DNA of 64,000 nt from Methylomonas sp. MK1. GTDB taxonomy: Bacteria; Pseudomonadota; Gammaproteobacteria; Methylococcales; Methylomonadaceae. The position numbers and the translations under genes are program-made. Every line of letters begins with the position of its first letter. Position 1 is the stretch's first letter. The DNA lies in contig NZ_AQOV01000001.1 of NCBI RefSeq assembly GCF_000365425.1, forward strand, positions 2,046,001 through 2,110,000, in the 5' to 3' direction. Under the pieces are notes generated by a model. That model was not told the DNA's origin. It was given only the letters and a program-made list of their open reading frames with translations, and made no database searches. Of this stretch, positions 29,071 through 38,337 are shown in pieces.

Positions 29071-30930
29071 TTAGAAGCGTGCATTCAGATCGACATTCAA
29101 AGTGTCGATACTGTATTTCGGTCCATCAATGGCGTCGGAACTTAACCAGCGTAGATTCAGCCAAGTATTTTTGGCCAGGCCGTATTGCATACCTGCTACC
29201 CAGCCCTTGGCGTTGGTACCGCCAAGGTGGAAAATCGAATCGGTAAAGGCATCGAGTACCGCATCGCGCTGCACATAACGGTAGGCCAGATTGACGCTCC
29301 AATCGCCCCAACGCCGCACTTCCGGTTGACCGACATCGACGCGGATTTGATAGGCCGTGGTGCGCGGTTTGTTGCCCGTGTAGTTGACGATGCCGTTCAG
29401 AAACTCGGCGGCTATCCGTTGTTTATCGAATCCCAGATTCCTGGCGTAATCGGCTGTCAACAACACGTGCACAGGGTCGAAGCCGGCATAATCGAACATC
29501 GCAGTGGCATTGAACACTTTGAATTCAGAAGCTAAGCCAAACAAACAGCCCACCGTATCGTCGCATGTGCCGTTCAAGGTATTGAAATCGGTGATAGCCA
29601 CCATGGAGTTGCCTTTTTGCACAAACTGCGGTGCAGTCCAATCGTAAGTATGACTACCAAGCGGATTGGGACGGGCGTTGACGTTCTGGAATTCGTAATA
29701 GGACACCGCCAGATTTAAGCGCGAATCGTTGAATACCAACCAGTCCGCACCAACCTGACCGGCGTACAGCCATTTGTCGTTGACCGAGACATCAATATCC
29801 TGCAACGGAAATACTCCCAACGTTAAAAACAGGGCATCCGGCGTTTGCTGACCCTGGTTGATACCGAACCGGGCTGTCGGGTTCGGCGCTTTGTAGCCGG
29901 CCAGCTTATTGCCGCCGCGATTAAACGGCAAACGAAAACTGCCGGCCACCCCTTCGAAACTCAAGTCCGGATCCAAAACTATGTCGGTGGAGACAAAAGG
30001 ATTGATGATGCGCCCGGCGTACAGGCTAAACCAGTTGATTTTGCGCGCGTCCAGGAAATCGTATTGCAGATAGGCGCGGTCAATAGCAAACTGATAGGAC
30101 TGCCCGGTGTTGCCCAGAGTCTGGTCATTGGATACCGGGTTGTTGATATTACTGGTAGCAAAACGCACCCCGGCTTTCAGGCCATCCGTCAGATTGGCTT
30201 CGAAGCCCAATCTAAACCGCTCGCGCAAGCGCAGACGGTCTTTTTGGGTATTCAGAATCGCTTCATTGGGATTTAAGGCTACCTGCCGATTCAAGCCGCC
30301 TTGCGGGGTATTGGCGGCGCGGTTGATGGACAACCAGTTGTAGGGGCCGAAGAAGTTGCCGTCGGCATCGATACCGACGTTATCGATGCCGCCTTCGTTG
30401 TTCTTGCCAAAAAAATCGTCGGCAAAACGGATGCGCATGTCAAAGCTGGGATGAATCGCCGCCACCCATTCCGGCAACGCGCCGGGAATACCCCAACCTT
30501 CGGTCTTGGCATCCTGTTTGACGTCTTGCAACACGTCCGCTTTCAGTTCGGCGCGGACCTGGTCGCGGATTTCTTTTTTTACAAACTCCGGCACATAGCC
30601 GACGTGCTTGATTTTGCCGGCTTTTCCCTTGGCCATAACAGCCAAGGTCTCGGTATTTGCTGCTGGAAGGCTCTCCGGAAGTGGTTCGCCGCCGCTTTTT
30701 GCTTGAGCAGCATTGCTTTTGGCCGCTTCAGCCGCTTCCTGTTCGGCGGCACTGACCAGACCTTGTCCTTCTTGTTTGTTAATCACACCGCGCTGCACCA
30801 ACAAATCAACCAGATTGACCAATGTCGATTTCTTAACCGAAATCGTCTCATCGGCAGCTTGCGTGGCGCCAGTCATCGCCGCAAGGCTACCGAACAGCAG
30901 AACAACCAGGGATTTAGTTGGGATATTCAT
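29071..30930 (-). CDS. Putative outer membrane porin with N-terminal periplasmic coiled coil (Porin_5-like)
   Basis: 619 residues. A signal peptide (about 1-25) is followed by a helical, Ala/Glu-rich segment (about 26-150) and then a beta-barrel (about 165-619) with alternating aromatic strands. It ends in 'LNVDLNARF', a C-terminal aromatic as expected for BAM substrates. Features such as 'FDMRIRFADDFFGKNN' and 'RLRLRERFRLGFEANLTDGLKAGVRFATS' resemble the 'putative porin' family. It lies 11 bases before the coiled-coil gene and downstream of TonB. The substrate is unknown. Confidence 0.83.
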   Translation of the reverse strand: MNIPTKSLVVLLFGSLAAMTGATQAADETISVKKSTLVNLVDLLVQRGVINKQEGQGLVSAAEQEAAEAAKSNAAQAKSGGEPLPESLPAANTETLAVMAKGKAGKIKHVGYVPEFVKKEIRDQVRAELKADVLQDVKQDAKTEGWGIPGALPEWVAAIHPSFDMRIRFADDFFGKNNEGGIDNVGIDADGNFFGPYNWLSINRAANTPQGGLNRQVALNPNEAILNTQKDRLRLRERFRLGFEANLTDGLKAGVRFATSNINNPVSNDQTLGNTGQSYQFAIDRAYLQYDFLDARKINWFSLYAGRIINPFVSTDIVLDPDLSFEGVAGSFRLPFNRGGNKLAGYKAPNPTARFGINQGQQTPDALFLTLGVFPLQDIDVSVNDKWLYAGQVGADWLVFNDSRLNLAVSYYEFQNVNARPNPLGSHTYDWTAPQFVQKGNSMVAITDFNTLNGTCDDTVGCLFGLASEFKVFNATAMFDYAGFDPVHVLLTADYARNLGFDKQRIAAEFLNGIVNYTGNKPRTTAYQIRVDVGQPEVRRWGDWSVNLAYRYVQRDAVLDAFTDSIFHLGGTNAKGWVAGMQYGLAKNTWLNLRWLSSDAIDGPKYSIDTLNVDLNARF

Positions 30931-31011
30931 CGTGGTTTATTCGTTTATAAAGTGTCTTGAAATTTGCCGAAATTAAGCAAGGTTCTCGCAATGACGCAAA
31001 ACCCTGCGCCT

Positions 31012-31737
31012 CTAAACCCTGGAGTTGAGTCTGATCCGAATCGGCTGCGGCATGTTTTCCGGCGGCGGCCTACCGATGCTCGCGCGCAAGCGCGGCAAGA
31101 CGGCGCGAATTGCCAGGTCGACATCTGTCTTGCCGCTACCTCCGGACAGTTCGCTGCGGCTAATCCCGCCATCCGCACCGACCCAGACCTCCAAAATCAC
31201 GCTATAACCGGCTCGGCTGGCGGCCGTGTCGGCCAACAAACCCTGTAAGCCATTCTCCACTTGGCGTTGAATCTGCCCGCCATACCAGAGGATGGCATTG
31301 CCACCACCCCCGCCTCCCAAGATAGAGCGTCCGCCCTTGTGCGCGGCCAGGCCAAAGCCGTCGCTGCCGGCCGTACCGTCGGCGTCCAGCCCCAGTTCTT
31401 CCGCTGGCGGCGCCTGATCCGATTCAGGCTCCGGCGAAGGCTCCGGTTCTGGTGCGGGCTCAGGGACATCAAGCACTTCTTCCTTTACCTCCTCCGTCTG
31501 CGCAGGCTGTTGCTCTGGCGGCAAAGGTGCCGGCGGTTGAATCATGGTGATTTGCTGCATCAGCCTTTTGGTTTGCGGTGGTTTATGGAATTTATCCTGC
31601 AGCAGCCAAACCGCTAGCAATATCAGCAGGCTCAACCCCATTCCCAGCAACACCGGCAGTCGGCGTAGCCATGCGTATTTATTATTCATAAATCTTTGAT
31701 AATTCTGTTGCCACTGCGAGATGTTCCGCCTGAGCAA
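31012..31737 (-). CDS. TonB-like energy transducer
   Basis: 241 residues from a TTG at 31737, or 225 from an ATG at 31689. The cytoplasmic N-terminus is basic, one membrane helix lies at about 28-46, and a Pro/Glu-rich periplasmic spacer covers about 68-112. A Gly-rich segment is followed by a TonB C-terminal domain (about 155-241; 'SVILEVWVGADGGISRSELSGGSGKTDVDLAI'). It follows exbD by 11 bases in an ExbB-ExbD-TonB set. No TonB-dependent receptor is in the window, so the partner may be an unusual one. Confidence 0.85.
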   Translation of the reverse strand: MLRRNISQWQQNYQRFMNNKYAWLRRLPVLLGMGLSLLILLAVWLLQDKFHKPPQTKRLMQQITMIQPPAPLPPEQQPAQTEEVKEEVLDVPEPAPEPEPSPEPESDQAPPAEELGLDADGTAGSDGFGLAAHKGGRSILGGGGGGNAILWYGGQIQRQVENGLQGLLADTAASRAGYSVILEVWVGADGGISRSELSGGSGKTDVDLAIRAVLPRLRASIGRPPPENMPQPIRIRLNSRV

Positions 31738-31748
31738 GTACCGCCGCC

Positions 31749-32153
31749 CTACTTCACCAACTTCTGCGTCACCAAGCCCAATTGACTGATCTGCAACCGG
31801 GTCACCACATCCAGCACTTCAATTACTTTTTGATATTGCACACTGGCATCGGCCTTCACGATGACCGGTAAATCCGGAATTGCGGCCTTGTATTGCGCCA
31901 GCCGGGTTTCCAGCTCCTGAAGCGATACCGTGTAAGTATCTAGATAGATACTGCCGTCCGGCGTGATGGAAATGGCCTTGGTTTTAGGTTTGGACAAGGA
32001 CGGCGTGCTGCTGGCCTTGGGTAGGTTGACGGTGATGCCCTGCACGGTAGCAGTGGTCATGATGATGAAAATCAGCAATAGCACATAGGCCACGTCCAAC
32101 ATCGGCGTGATGTTAATGTCGTCATATATCTTGCCTTCTTCTTCTAATCTCAT
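31749..32153 (-). CDS. exbD: ExbD/TolR-family proton channel subunit
   Basis: 134 residues with one N-terminal membrane helix (about 17-37; 'DINITPMLDVAYVLLLIFIIMTTA'). The conserved Asp of that helix used in proton flow is present (MLDVAYVLL). A periplasmic domain ends with 'VIEVLDVVTRLQISQLGLVTQK'. It starts 3 bases after the DUF2341-ExbB fusion. Together with the fusion and TonB it should form an energising complex. Confidence 0.93.
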   Translation of the reverse strand: MRLEEEGKIYDDINITPMLDVAYVLLLIFIIMTTATVQGITVNLPKASSTPSLSKPKTKAISITPDGSIYLDTYTVSLQELETRLAQYKAAIPDLPVIVKADASVQYQKVIEVLDVVTRLQISQLGLVTQKLVK

Positions 32154-32156
32154 GAC

Positions 32157-33941
32157 TTACGCTCCCAGCGGTTGTTGGGCGGCGCGCATAGACAACACGG
32201 CCAGAAATTCGTCACTGAACACCCGCATGCTGGCCGTGATGTCCTTAATTTTGGTTAACAGGTAGTTGTAGGCAAACAAGGCGGGAATCGCCACGGCCAG
32301 ACCGGCCACGGTGGCCAGCAGCGCGGCGGCGATACCGGGGGCGATGGCGTTGATGTTGACATCGCCGCTGGCGGCAATCGCCGCGAAGGTAATCATCACC
32401 CCCACCACTGTACCCAGCAAACCCAGGAACGGGCCGCCAGCGATGGCAATGGTCAGCAGCACCATATTGCTATTCAGGCGCTGGCTTTCGGTAACGATTT
32501 GCGAATCCAGCTTTACTCGCAGATAGTCCCACGCTTCGCGGGTCACCACTTGGCCGTCGCCGCCTTGCAGCTTGTTCAATTCATGGATTGCCGTGTGATA
32601 CAGGTGATACAAAGTCGAACTTTGGAAGTGGTCATGTTTGCCGACCAAAGCCGTGAGCAAGTCGGAGTCTGCCAGTTCTTGGTCTTCGGCGGTTTCCTCC
32701 TGGTCCAGCGTACTGAGTTTGTTGGGATCGAGCTGGCGATACTGGACTAGGAAGGCGCGGTTATCCTTGGCAATGCGGTTGATCACTAAGGTTTTGCTGA
32801 CCATGACGATCACCGCTACCACCAGCATGATCAAGGTCAATCCGATCACCACCCAGCCGTCGACGGTGACGTTTTGCACGATGACCATGAAATGCCCGTC
32901 GCCGCTGCTGTTGGTTTCGTCTTGGCCGTAACTTAATACCGAGAAATCCGGGCTTTGGCTGCGAAAACTCAGTTTCAGCCAGTCGGCGCTGCGGGCTGTG
33001 GCGGCGATTTGCACTTCGTCGAGCAAACCGACCAGATTGCGGCCAATGGCGATAGCCGGGTTGACGGTAGTCAGCGTGATCGCGGCATTGCCGACCGGCA
33101 TACCATCGACGTACAGTGCCAGTTTGTCAGCAGTGGCGGTGACGGCGATGTGTTGCCATTTGCCCTGGGTTAGGTTGACCGGGGCGGTAGTCACAGCGCC
33201 GGCCGGGCCGGTCCAGCGCGCCGATAATGCGCTGCCTTGTATTACCAAGTCGATGCCATTGCCGCCTTCGCGGGCTTCCAATAGATTCGCGCCGTTCTGC
33301 GGCTGGTCGAGCTTCAGCCAGGTGGAGAACGTCCAGCCGTGGTCCGGGGCAATCGCCAATTGCGGCGCGGGATTAACCTGTAGCGGCCCGGCACCTGTGA
33401 ACCGGGCGGAGGCGCCAATCCAGCCGGCGGGTTGAATCGTGGCCTTGGAGTCGATCGCATGCGAGGAATAGGCTGTGGCGTCCCGCGGCAGCACTTCGCC
33501 ATCTTTAAAGTGATACACCAGGCCTTGAGCGACATCGTAGAGATTTTTAGGATCCGAAGCGTCTGGGGCGTTGGCATTGCCGTAGTACAGCCAAAAGTCG
33601 TCGCTGGACACGCCGCCGCGCACTTGCGGCAACTTTACCCAGACCAGGCCAATTTCGCTCAACACGTCGATTTGCTCGACGTCGAACACTAGCGGGGTTT
33701 TGTCGTCTTTCAGGAAGCGCAAATCCCGGCCGCTCTCGGCCAGTTCAACAAAATAGCCGAAGTTGCCGGCATGCAGCCGCACCAGTACCGGCACATCAGC
33801 CAGGGTCTCTTGAATATCGGCACCTGTAGCGGCCGCATCCAGCGCGACTTGACGACGGGAATCCCAGTCATCATTCCACCAGGCTTGGCAGAGTGCGGGC
33901 AACAGAAGCAGGCATAAGCCCAGTTTTAACACATGAGGCAT
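32157..33941 (-). CDS. DUF2341/LamG-like lectin domain fused to MotA/TolQ/ExbB channel
   Basis: 594 residues with a good Shine-Dalgarno sequence (AGGAAA) before the ATG. A signal peptide (about 1-20) is followed by a DUF2341 domain (about 22-125; 'WWNDDWDSRRQVALD', 'DFWLYYGNANAPDASD'). A LamG/concanavalin-like sandwich (about 140-335; 'WTFSTWLKLDQPQNGANLLEAREG', 'WQHIAVTATADKLALYVDG') comes next. A membrane helix (about 355-380) then leads to an ExbB/TolQ channel (about 465-585; 'GGPFLGLLGTVVGVMITFAAI', 'AALLATVAGLAVAIPALFAYN'). It places a probable carbohydrate-binding module in the periplasm on an ExbB subunit, and exbD and tonB follow directly. Confidence 0.9.
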   Translation of the reverse strand: MPHVLKLGLCLLLLPALCQAWWNDDWDSRRQVALDAAATGADIQETLADVPVLVRLHAGNFGYFVELAESGRDLRFLKDDKTPLVFDVEQIDVLSEIGLVWVKLPQVRGGVSSDDFWLYYGNANAPDASDPKNLYDVAQGLVYHFKDGEVLPRDATAYSSHAIDSKATIQPAGWIGASARFTGAGPLQVNPAPQLAIAPDHGWTFSTWLKLDQPQNGANLLEAREGGNGIDLVIQGSALSARWTGPAGAVTTAPVNLTQGKWQHIAVTATADKLALYVDGMPVGNAAITLTTVNPAIAIGRNLVGLLDEVQIAATARSADWLKLSFRSQSPDFSVLSYGQDETNSSGDGHFMVIVQNVTVDGWVVIGLTLIMLVVAVIVMVSKTLVINRIAKDNRAFLVQYRQLDPNKLSTLDQEETAEDQELADSDLLTALVGKHDHFQSSTLYHLYHTAIHELNKLQGGDGQVVTREAWDYLRVKLDSQIVTESQRLNSNMVLLTIAIAGGPFLGLLGTVVGVMITFAAIAASGDVNINAIAPGIAAALLATVAGLAVAIPALFAYNYLLTKIKDITASMRVFSDEFLAVLSMRAAQQPLGA

Positions 33942-33980
33942 CTTGATTTTCCTGGAAAATTCGACAGCGTTTTCAAACCT

Positions 33981-34505
33981 TTATCGATGATGAGGACAGT
34001 GCATATCCATCGCGTCGTGACCATGGTCGTGCAATTGCGCATCGAACCAGTCGTGGACGGCTTGGATCAATTGCGGGTCGCTGCTACGAAAGCTCAGACT
34101 GGCGCCGGCCGCCTCGGCAACGTAATCGATTTGCAGCTGGCCGGGCTTGGCGCTGCGCAACATAGCCATTCCAGGCATATCGGTGCCGTGAATAAACTCC
34201 GGACCTGAAAAGTCGCCGTGTTTAAAGCTTTCCGCCAGTTGCTCAAGATGCTGTCTGATCAACCACACTTGTTCCAGATTTAAATCGTCCCTGGCAATTA
34301 CCCGCTGAATGCCACCCGTTGCAGTTTTGCTGAATTGATGGTGAGTTTGTGCCAACGAGAACGGCATGACCTTAGCGCCACGCGCGGCCACTTCAGTTTG
34401 CCGGACATTGTCGTCTGCAGGCGCTGGCGGGCTTAACAAGCCCATCACTAGAATAATCAACACCGCGCAGCACAACAGCTTGACATCCTCGTTGGATAAT
34501 TTCAT
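33981..34505 (-). CDS. Exported protein with His-rich C-terminus, function unknown
   Basis: 174 residues from the ATG at 34505 (frame open 84 bases further up). An N-terminal hydrophobic anchor or signal (about 9-27) is followed by a small domain with 'FSLAQTHHQFSKTATGGIQRVIARD', 'GDFSGPEFIHGTDMPGM' and 'IQAVHDWFDAQLHDHGHDAMDMHCPHHR'. The His/Met/Cys-rich end suggests metal binding (inference). I have no secure family name. It lies between the DUF2341-ExbB gene and a C-terminally anchored secreted protein, all on one strand. Confidence 0.75.
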   Translation of the reverse strand: MKLSNEDVKLLCCAVLIILVMGLLSPPAPADDNVRQTEVAARGAKVMPFSLAQTHHQFSKTATGGIQRVIARDDLNLEQVWLIRQHLEQLAESFKHGDFSGPEFIHGTDMPGMAMLRSAKPGQLQIDYVAEAAGASLSFRSSDPQLIQAVHDWFDAQLHDHGHDAMDMHCPHHR

Positions 34506-34524
34506 ATGTCGACCGCCTCTATAG

Positions 34525-35577
34525 TTAAGACGGCTTACGGTGTCTACGAAGCCCAAATGCCAGCAAGCCGCTGAACATAAACAGAACACTGCCCGGTAAC
34601 GGTACGGTGCTGACCACAGTCAAGCTTGTGAGATTGGAAACATAGCGTCCGCCCTTGGCTACATCGCCGGGTACTACCAATTCCGCAAAGCCTTTATTGC
34701 CCAAGGAATTGCCCGGACCATCGGCGTAAGCGACCAAGACCGAGATATTCCCAAAATTGGGGTTAAGCTCGCCCAGCGCAAATACAGCCTGATAACCGTC
34801 GCTACCGGTAGCGACAACGTACTTGCCAAGAATGTCGTTTTTTACGCCAGGATTGGTCACGATGCCGGATAGATTCAGCAGATCCCACAAAGAAACGCCG
34901 GTAAACGACGATCCGGTTAATGGTGGCGTATTCACGGTAACGATCTTGGCAGGTAGCGCAGCAGCTAGGCTGGTGACATCGTAGCTAACGGCGTTGGCAA
35001 CCTCACCGTTGACGGTGAATTGTCCAGACACGCCGCCTACTGCAGGTGCGTAATCGATATGACCAACTTGCAGACTGGACAGATTCGATACCCATCGGCC
35101 CGCTTTGACATCATCCGGCGCCACAATGCGAGCAAAGCCAGTGCCGATTAGATTGGCCCCATTGAGTTTGTAAGCGATGATGTCGTTATGATTGCCGAAC
35201 GCGGCATTCATTTCCGCCAGCGAAAATACCGCCTTGTAACCATCCGTGCCGCTAGCGACCACATAGTCGCGCAGGATGTCGTTTTTCGGCACCGTGGTAT
35301 CAGTTTTCAGAAAGCTACCGAGAAAGGCACTCAGGGACACGCCGGTGTAGACATCGCCGTTGCTCAATGTCACGGTTTTTTGCGCGCCGGAGTGAGTGGC
35401 TGCGTAATTTTCCAAAGCCGCCAGATCGAAGCTGGCGGGACTTCCCGGATTGAGAAAGCCGCCCAGACCAAACTGACTGGAAGTAACAGCGGCCCAAGTC
35501 GGCTGTGTCAATGCCGACAAACAGAAAGTCAGACCAAAAATCAGCCAATGACGAGCGGAAATTTTGCGTTGATACAT
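34525..35577 (-). CDS. Secreted protein with two oxidoreductase-like repeats and PEP-CTERM-type anchor
   Basis: 350 residues from the ATG at 35577 (AAGG upstream). A signal peptide (about 1-29) is followed by two homologous modules (about 40-180 and 185-325). Both carry 'YVVA(S/T)G(T/S)DGY', then AVF-L-E-N-FGN, then G-FA-(I/V)V-P-DV---GR-VSNL-SL. This pattern resembles the sulfite-oxidase-like molybdopterin-binding fold, but no cysteine ligand is present, so catalysis is doubtful. The C-terminus is VPLPGS, a hydrophobic helix and RRHRK, the layout of PEP/VPLPA-CTERM sorting signals. Repeat homology is clear from sequence; the fold is inferred. Confidence 0.78.
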   Translation of the reverse strand: MYQRKISARHWLIFGLTFCLSALTQPTWAAVTSSQFGLGGFLNPGSPASFDLAALENYAATHSGAQKTVTLSNGDVYTGVSLSAFLGSFLKTDTTVPKNDILRDYVVASGTDGYKAVFSLAEMNAAFGNHNDIIAYKLNGANLIGTGFARIVAPDDVKAGRWVSNLSSLQVGHIDYAPAVGGVSGQFTVNGEVANAVSYDVTSLAAALPAKIVTVNTPPLTGSSFTGVSLWDLLNLSGIVTNPGVKNDILGKYVVATGSDGYQAVFALGELNPNFGNISVLVAYADGPGNSLGNKGFAELVVPGDVAKGGRYVSNLTSLTVVSTVPLPGSVLFMFSGLLAFGLRRHRKPS

Positions 35578-35779
35578 GCGTATTGCCTTGTGTAGGAATG
35601 ACAACGTGCCGATTAGGCATAAGAAAACCTGGGCATCGGCGAATGAAGGTGCACATCCCTGTGCCGTCCAAGCCTATTCAGTCCTTTTGAAAATCAACTT
35701 GAATATCCTGATTTGTTAACGCTATCGTGTTTGGGTTGGGGAAAATCTTAACCATCCATCGCACTGATAGGCGGAGATA

Positions 35780-35807
35780 CCGCAGCCAACTTCCGATTTG
35801 GCTGCGG
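35780..35807 (-). terminator. Stem-loop after the 35821-37446 gene
   Basis: Perfect 10-base stem CCGCAGCCAA/TTGGCTGCGG with an 8-base loop, 13 bases past the stop on the minus strand. No T run follows, so it may be a processing or attenuating hairpin rather than a full terminator. Confidence 0.5.
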
Positions 35808-35820
35808 CGTGGAATTATCT

Positions 35821-37446
35821 TTACCGCAGTTCGACGGTGCCGTAATTTGGGTTGACTACAGGTATCGCGCAAGCATCGGGAGTACCAAATAGAGAACGTG
35901 TGAATGGCGTAACCGGATTAGCGGGATTCCAAGTATCGGGCGGTGTATGCCCGTTGGCGCTCAATGCTATGTAACCTGCTTGGCCCCAACTATGATTGCT
36001 CAAGGTGCCGTTGCGAGACGCAATCGTGCTGGGCAGGCTGCTGTAAGCAACCAAGGCATTTAGTGCGCTATCCTGGTTGCCACTGACACTGTTTTTCCAG
36101 GAAATCGCGTATTCGCCAACCAGCGGGTAATGGCCTAGGAAGACCTGCTCACCAGTAGGCAGCGCACCGTTAATTTTGATAAAGCGATAGTTGGCACTGC
36201 GGCTGGCATTACGCTCGGTAGTTTGTATACTAATCGCCCATTGGTTGCCGTGCGGAACACTGGTAGCCGGCGGATTGGGAAACGGCGCAGGATTGGTGGT
36301 GCCGAACCAGCCGTTGGTACCGTCGTTATAGTCACCCAGACATTTTTCTACCGCGCCTAAACTAGTGGCGTATTGCACATCGGCAAACCCGCCCGGTTGG
36401 GCCAAACTGGGCGAAGATGTGCCCAGGCAAGGGCTTTGCATCACGCTGGCCAACAAGGCCACCTGCTGACCGGCGCCGTTTTCACGGCGGCAAATATGCA
36501 CGGTGGTATCCACCGGGTCAGACAAACCTGGCACCGCAGCTACTACGCCGTCGTGAACGATTTCTGGCAGAGTTTTATCTACACCGCCGACTTTCACTTT
36601 AAATGTGCTCCAGTCAGCAATCTGCCCGCTAAACAAGCTGACCAGCGATTCCTTGGACAAATTCGGTACGCAAGCGGGCGTTTCATTACCTACCGCACAA
36701 CTGCCTGGCAAGGAGCCGTTCTGGATTTGCGCGTACTGCAATGCATTACGCAGCTTCAGCGTTACCGGAGTACCGATGATATGCCCGCCCAACGCGTATT
36801 TGTTGTCGAGTGTTGCGGCATCTATATCCGCTTTGCCAGGCGTTACGTTATCGACACCGTGAAACACATCCGGCGTCACGTCCGACGTCGCAGCAGTCGC
36901 CGCTATGCCAGGGGTGGCAGTGGTGCAGGAATAATTCCATTGAAAAGTCGCTCCCCCGGACGAATAGGAACCGTTGAAAGCGCTGCACACCGCCGTGGTC
37001 GGATCTTTCAGATAGGTCAGCAAGGTGCCGTTAGCCACCGCATCCAAACCAACAAATGACGCACCCAGCCGCCGCCGGGAGATCCACAACCTGGTGGTAT
37101 GGTGCGCACCGGTCCCGCCGGTCAAACCGGGTATCTTGGTATCGTCGGTATTACAATAGATCGCAGAGTAGTTGTCGTTGACGGCGGCCGACGCGGCGCC
37201 GGCGGTATGGAAATAGACATGCGTGGTGGTACCCGCGCCGGTGGTGGTTGGATTGTCCAAACACAAGGCATTGGTCGGCGTGGTACTGTTGATCATAAAG
37301 CCGAAAGCCGGATCGTTTGATTGGGAACCGGGAATGTACAAACTCAGTTGCGGGGCGCCGTCCGCCGGGGTCAGCGCCCAGACATCGCCTATAGCAGCTA
37401 TCATCAAGCCGGCCGCAACAAGCTTGCGGGATAAGGAAGAAAACAT
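35821..37446 (-). CDS. Large secreted protein of unknown function, weakly periplasmic-binding-protein-like
   Basis: 541 residues from the ATG at 37446 with GGAG six bases upstream. A signal peptide (about 1-24) leads into a Cys-containing, Gly/Thr-rich exported protein. 'SLVSLFSGQIADWSTF' near the middle recalls phosphate-binding PstS-type proteins ('IFTGQITNW'), which suggests a substrate-binding-like fold, but this is weak. Several cysteine pairs could form disulfides. There is no C-terminal sorting helix. It is flanked by two proteins with such helices. Confidence 0.75.
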   Translation of the reverse strand: MFSSLSRKLVAAGLMIAAIGDVWALTPADGAPQLSLYIPGSQSNDPAFGFMINSTTPTNALCLDNPTTTGAGTTTHVYFHTAGAASAAVNDNYSAIYCNTDDTKIPGLTGGTGAHHTTRLWISRRRLGASFVGLDAVANGTLLTYLKDPTTAVCSAFNGSYSSGGATFQWNYSCTTATPGIAATAATSDVTPDVFHGVDNVTPGKADIDAATLDNKYALGGHIIGTPVTLKLRNALQYAQIQNGSLPGSCAVGNETPACVPNLSKESLVSLFSGQIADWSTFKVKVGGVDKTLPEIVHDGVVAAVPGLSDPVDTTVHICRRENGAGQQVALLASVMQSPCLGTSSPSLAQPGGFADVQYATSLGAVEKCLGDYNDGTNGWFGTTNPAPFPNPPATSVPHGNQWAISIQTTERNASRSANYRFIKINGALPTGEQVFLGHYPLVGEYAISWKNSVSGNQDSALNALVAYSSLPSTIASRNGTLSNHSWGQAGYIALSANGHTPPDTWNPANPVTPFTRSLFGTPDACAIPVVNPNYGTVELR

Positions 37447-37479
37447 AATCTGCTCCAATAGAAAAAGGAAGTAAAGGGT

Positions 37480-38337
37480 TCAAGCAATCGATGCGACGCC
37501 GGAGCGTTTTTGCACCCGCAACACGGCCAGTATGCCGCTCAAAAACAGCCACACAGCGCCGGGAACCGGAACAGGGGCGACATTAGAGGTCCAGGTCAGT
37601 TTGGCGCTGGCGATATCCAGGCTCAGAAAACCGTCCAGTTCGTTGAATACCACTGGGGTACCACTCGCAACCGTGCCGCCTGGGGAATGAATGAAGAAGA
37701 GGTTCAGGGTTTGGTCGGGATTACCGCCGTTTCTGACCGTCGCACTACCTACCCAGCCTGAAATATTCATGCTGGTACCCCAAGCTTTATCGAAATAAGA
37801 AGATGCATTGGTCGTGGTCACCTCGCTGAGATCGGCGGCGTAATCCGTTGCCGTAGCGCCACTGTTCTGCGCGACTTCGGCAATATTCAAAGCAGTGGCT
37901 CTAGCACTGATTCTGGTTGTCACGGTTGCAAGCGCGCTCATACTGAAACTGCCCGGCGCTGACGCACCCGTTCTCCGGCTTAACAGCACACCATAGTCCG
38001 CGCTGTTGAGACCGACATATGAATTATTGCCTGCCACATTAAATGTCAGCGGGTCGCTGGTCGCCGCCGCCCAATTCACAAAACGCTGATCCAGATTCCA
38101 ATAGGAGGACACCTGGCTGCCGGCCAGAAAGTCGCCTACCGTGACGCCCAAGTCGATACTGTAAGACGTTGCCGCTGCCTGATCCCACACGTTCAAGAAC
38201 AACTCGCCGGCCACGCCGCTACCGCCTGGCTGAATCGTCGGCGCACCGTTACTGATAGCCGCTTGCGCCGAATTCATGCCGGCCACGAGACATATAGCCG
38301 CCGCCCATTGATAACCTTGCCGCTTCACCATTTTCAT
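37480..38337 (-). CDS. VPLPA/PEP-CTERM-type exported protein
   Basis: 285 residues with GAGGT before the ATG at 38337. A signal peptide (about 1-27) is followed by a beta-rich, Ser/Thr/Ala-rich domain. The C-terminus reads VPVPGAVWLF, a hydrophobic helix and a basic cluster (RVQKR), typical of VPLPA-CTERM sorting signals recognised by an exosortase. The function of the exported domain is unknown. It is the first gene of the 12 kb minus-strand block and is divergent from tpsA, 360 bases away. Confidence 0.85.
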   Translation of the reverse strand: MKMVKRQGYQWAAAICLVAGMNSAQAAISNGAPTIQPGGSGVAGELFLNVWDQAAATSYSIDLGVTVGDFLAGSQVSSYWNLDQRFVNWAAATSDPLTFNVAGNNSYVGLNSADYGVLLSRRTGASAPGSFSMSALATVTTRISARATALNIAEVAQNSGATATDYAADLSEVTTTNASSYFDKAWGTSMNISGWVGSATVRNGGNPDQTLNLFFIHSPGGTVASGTPVVFNELDGFLSLDIASAKLTWTSNVAPVPVPGAVWLFLSGILAVLRVQKRSGVASIA

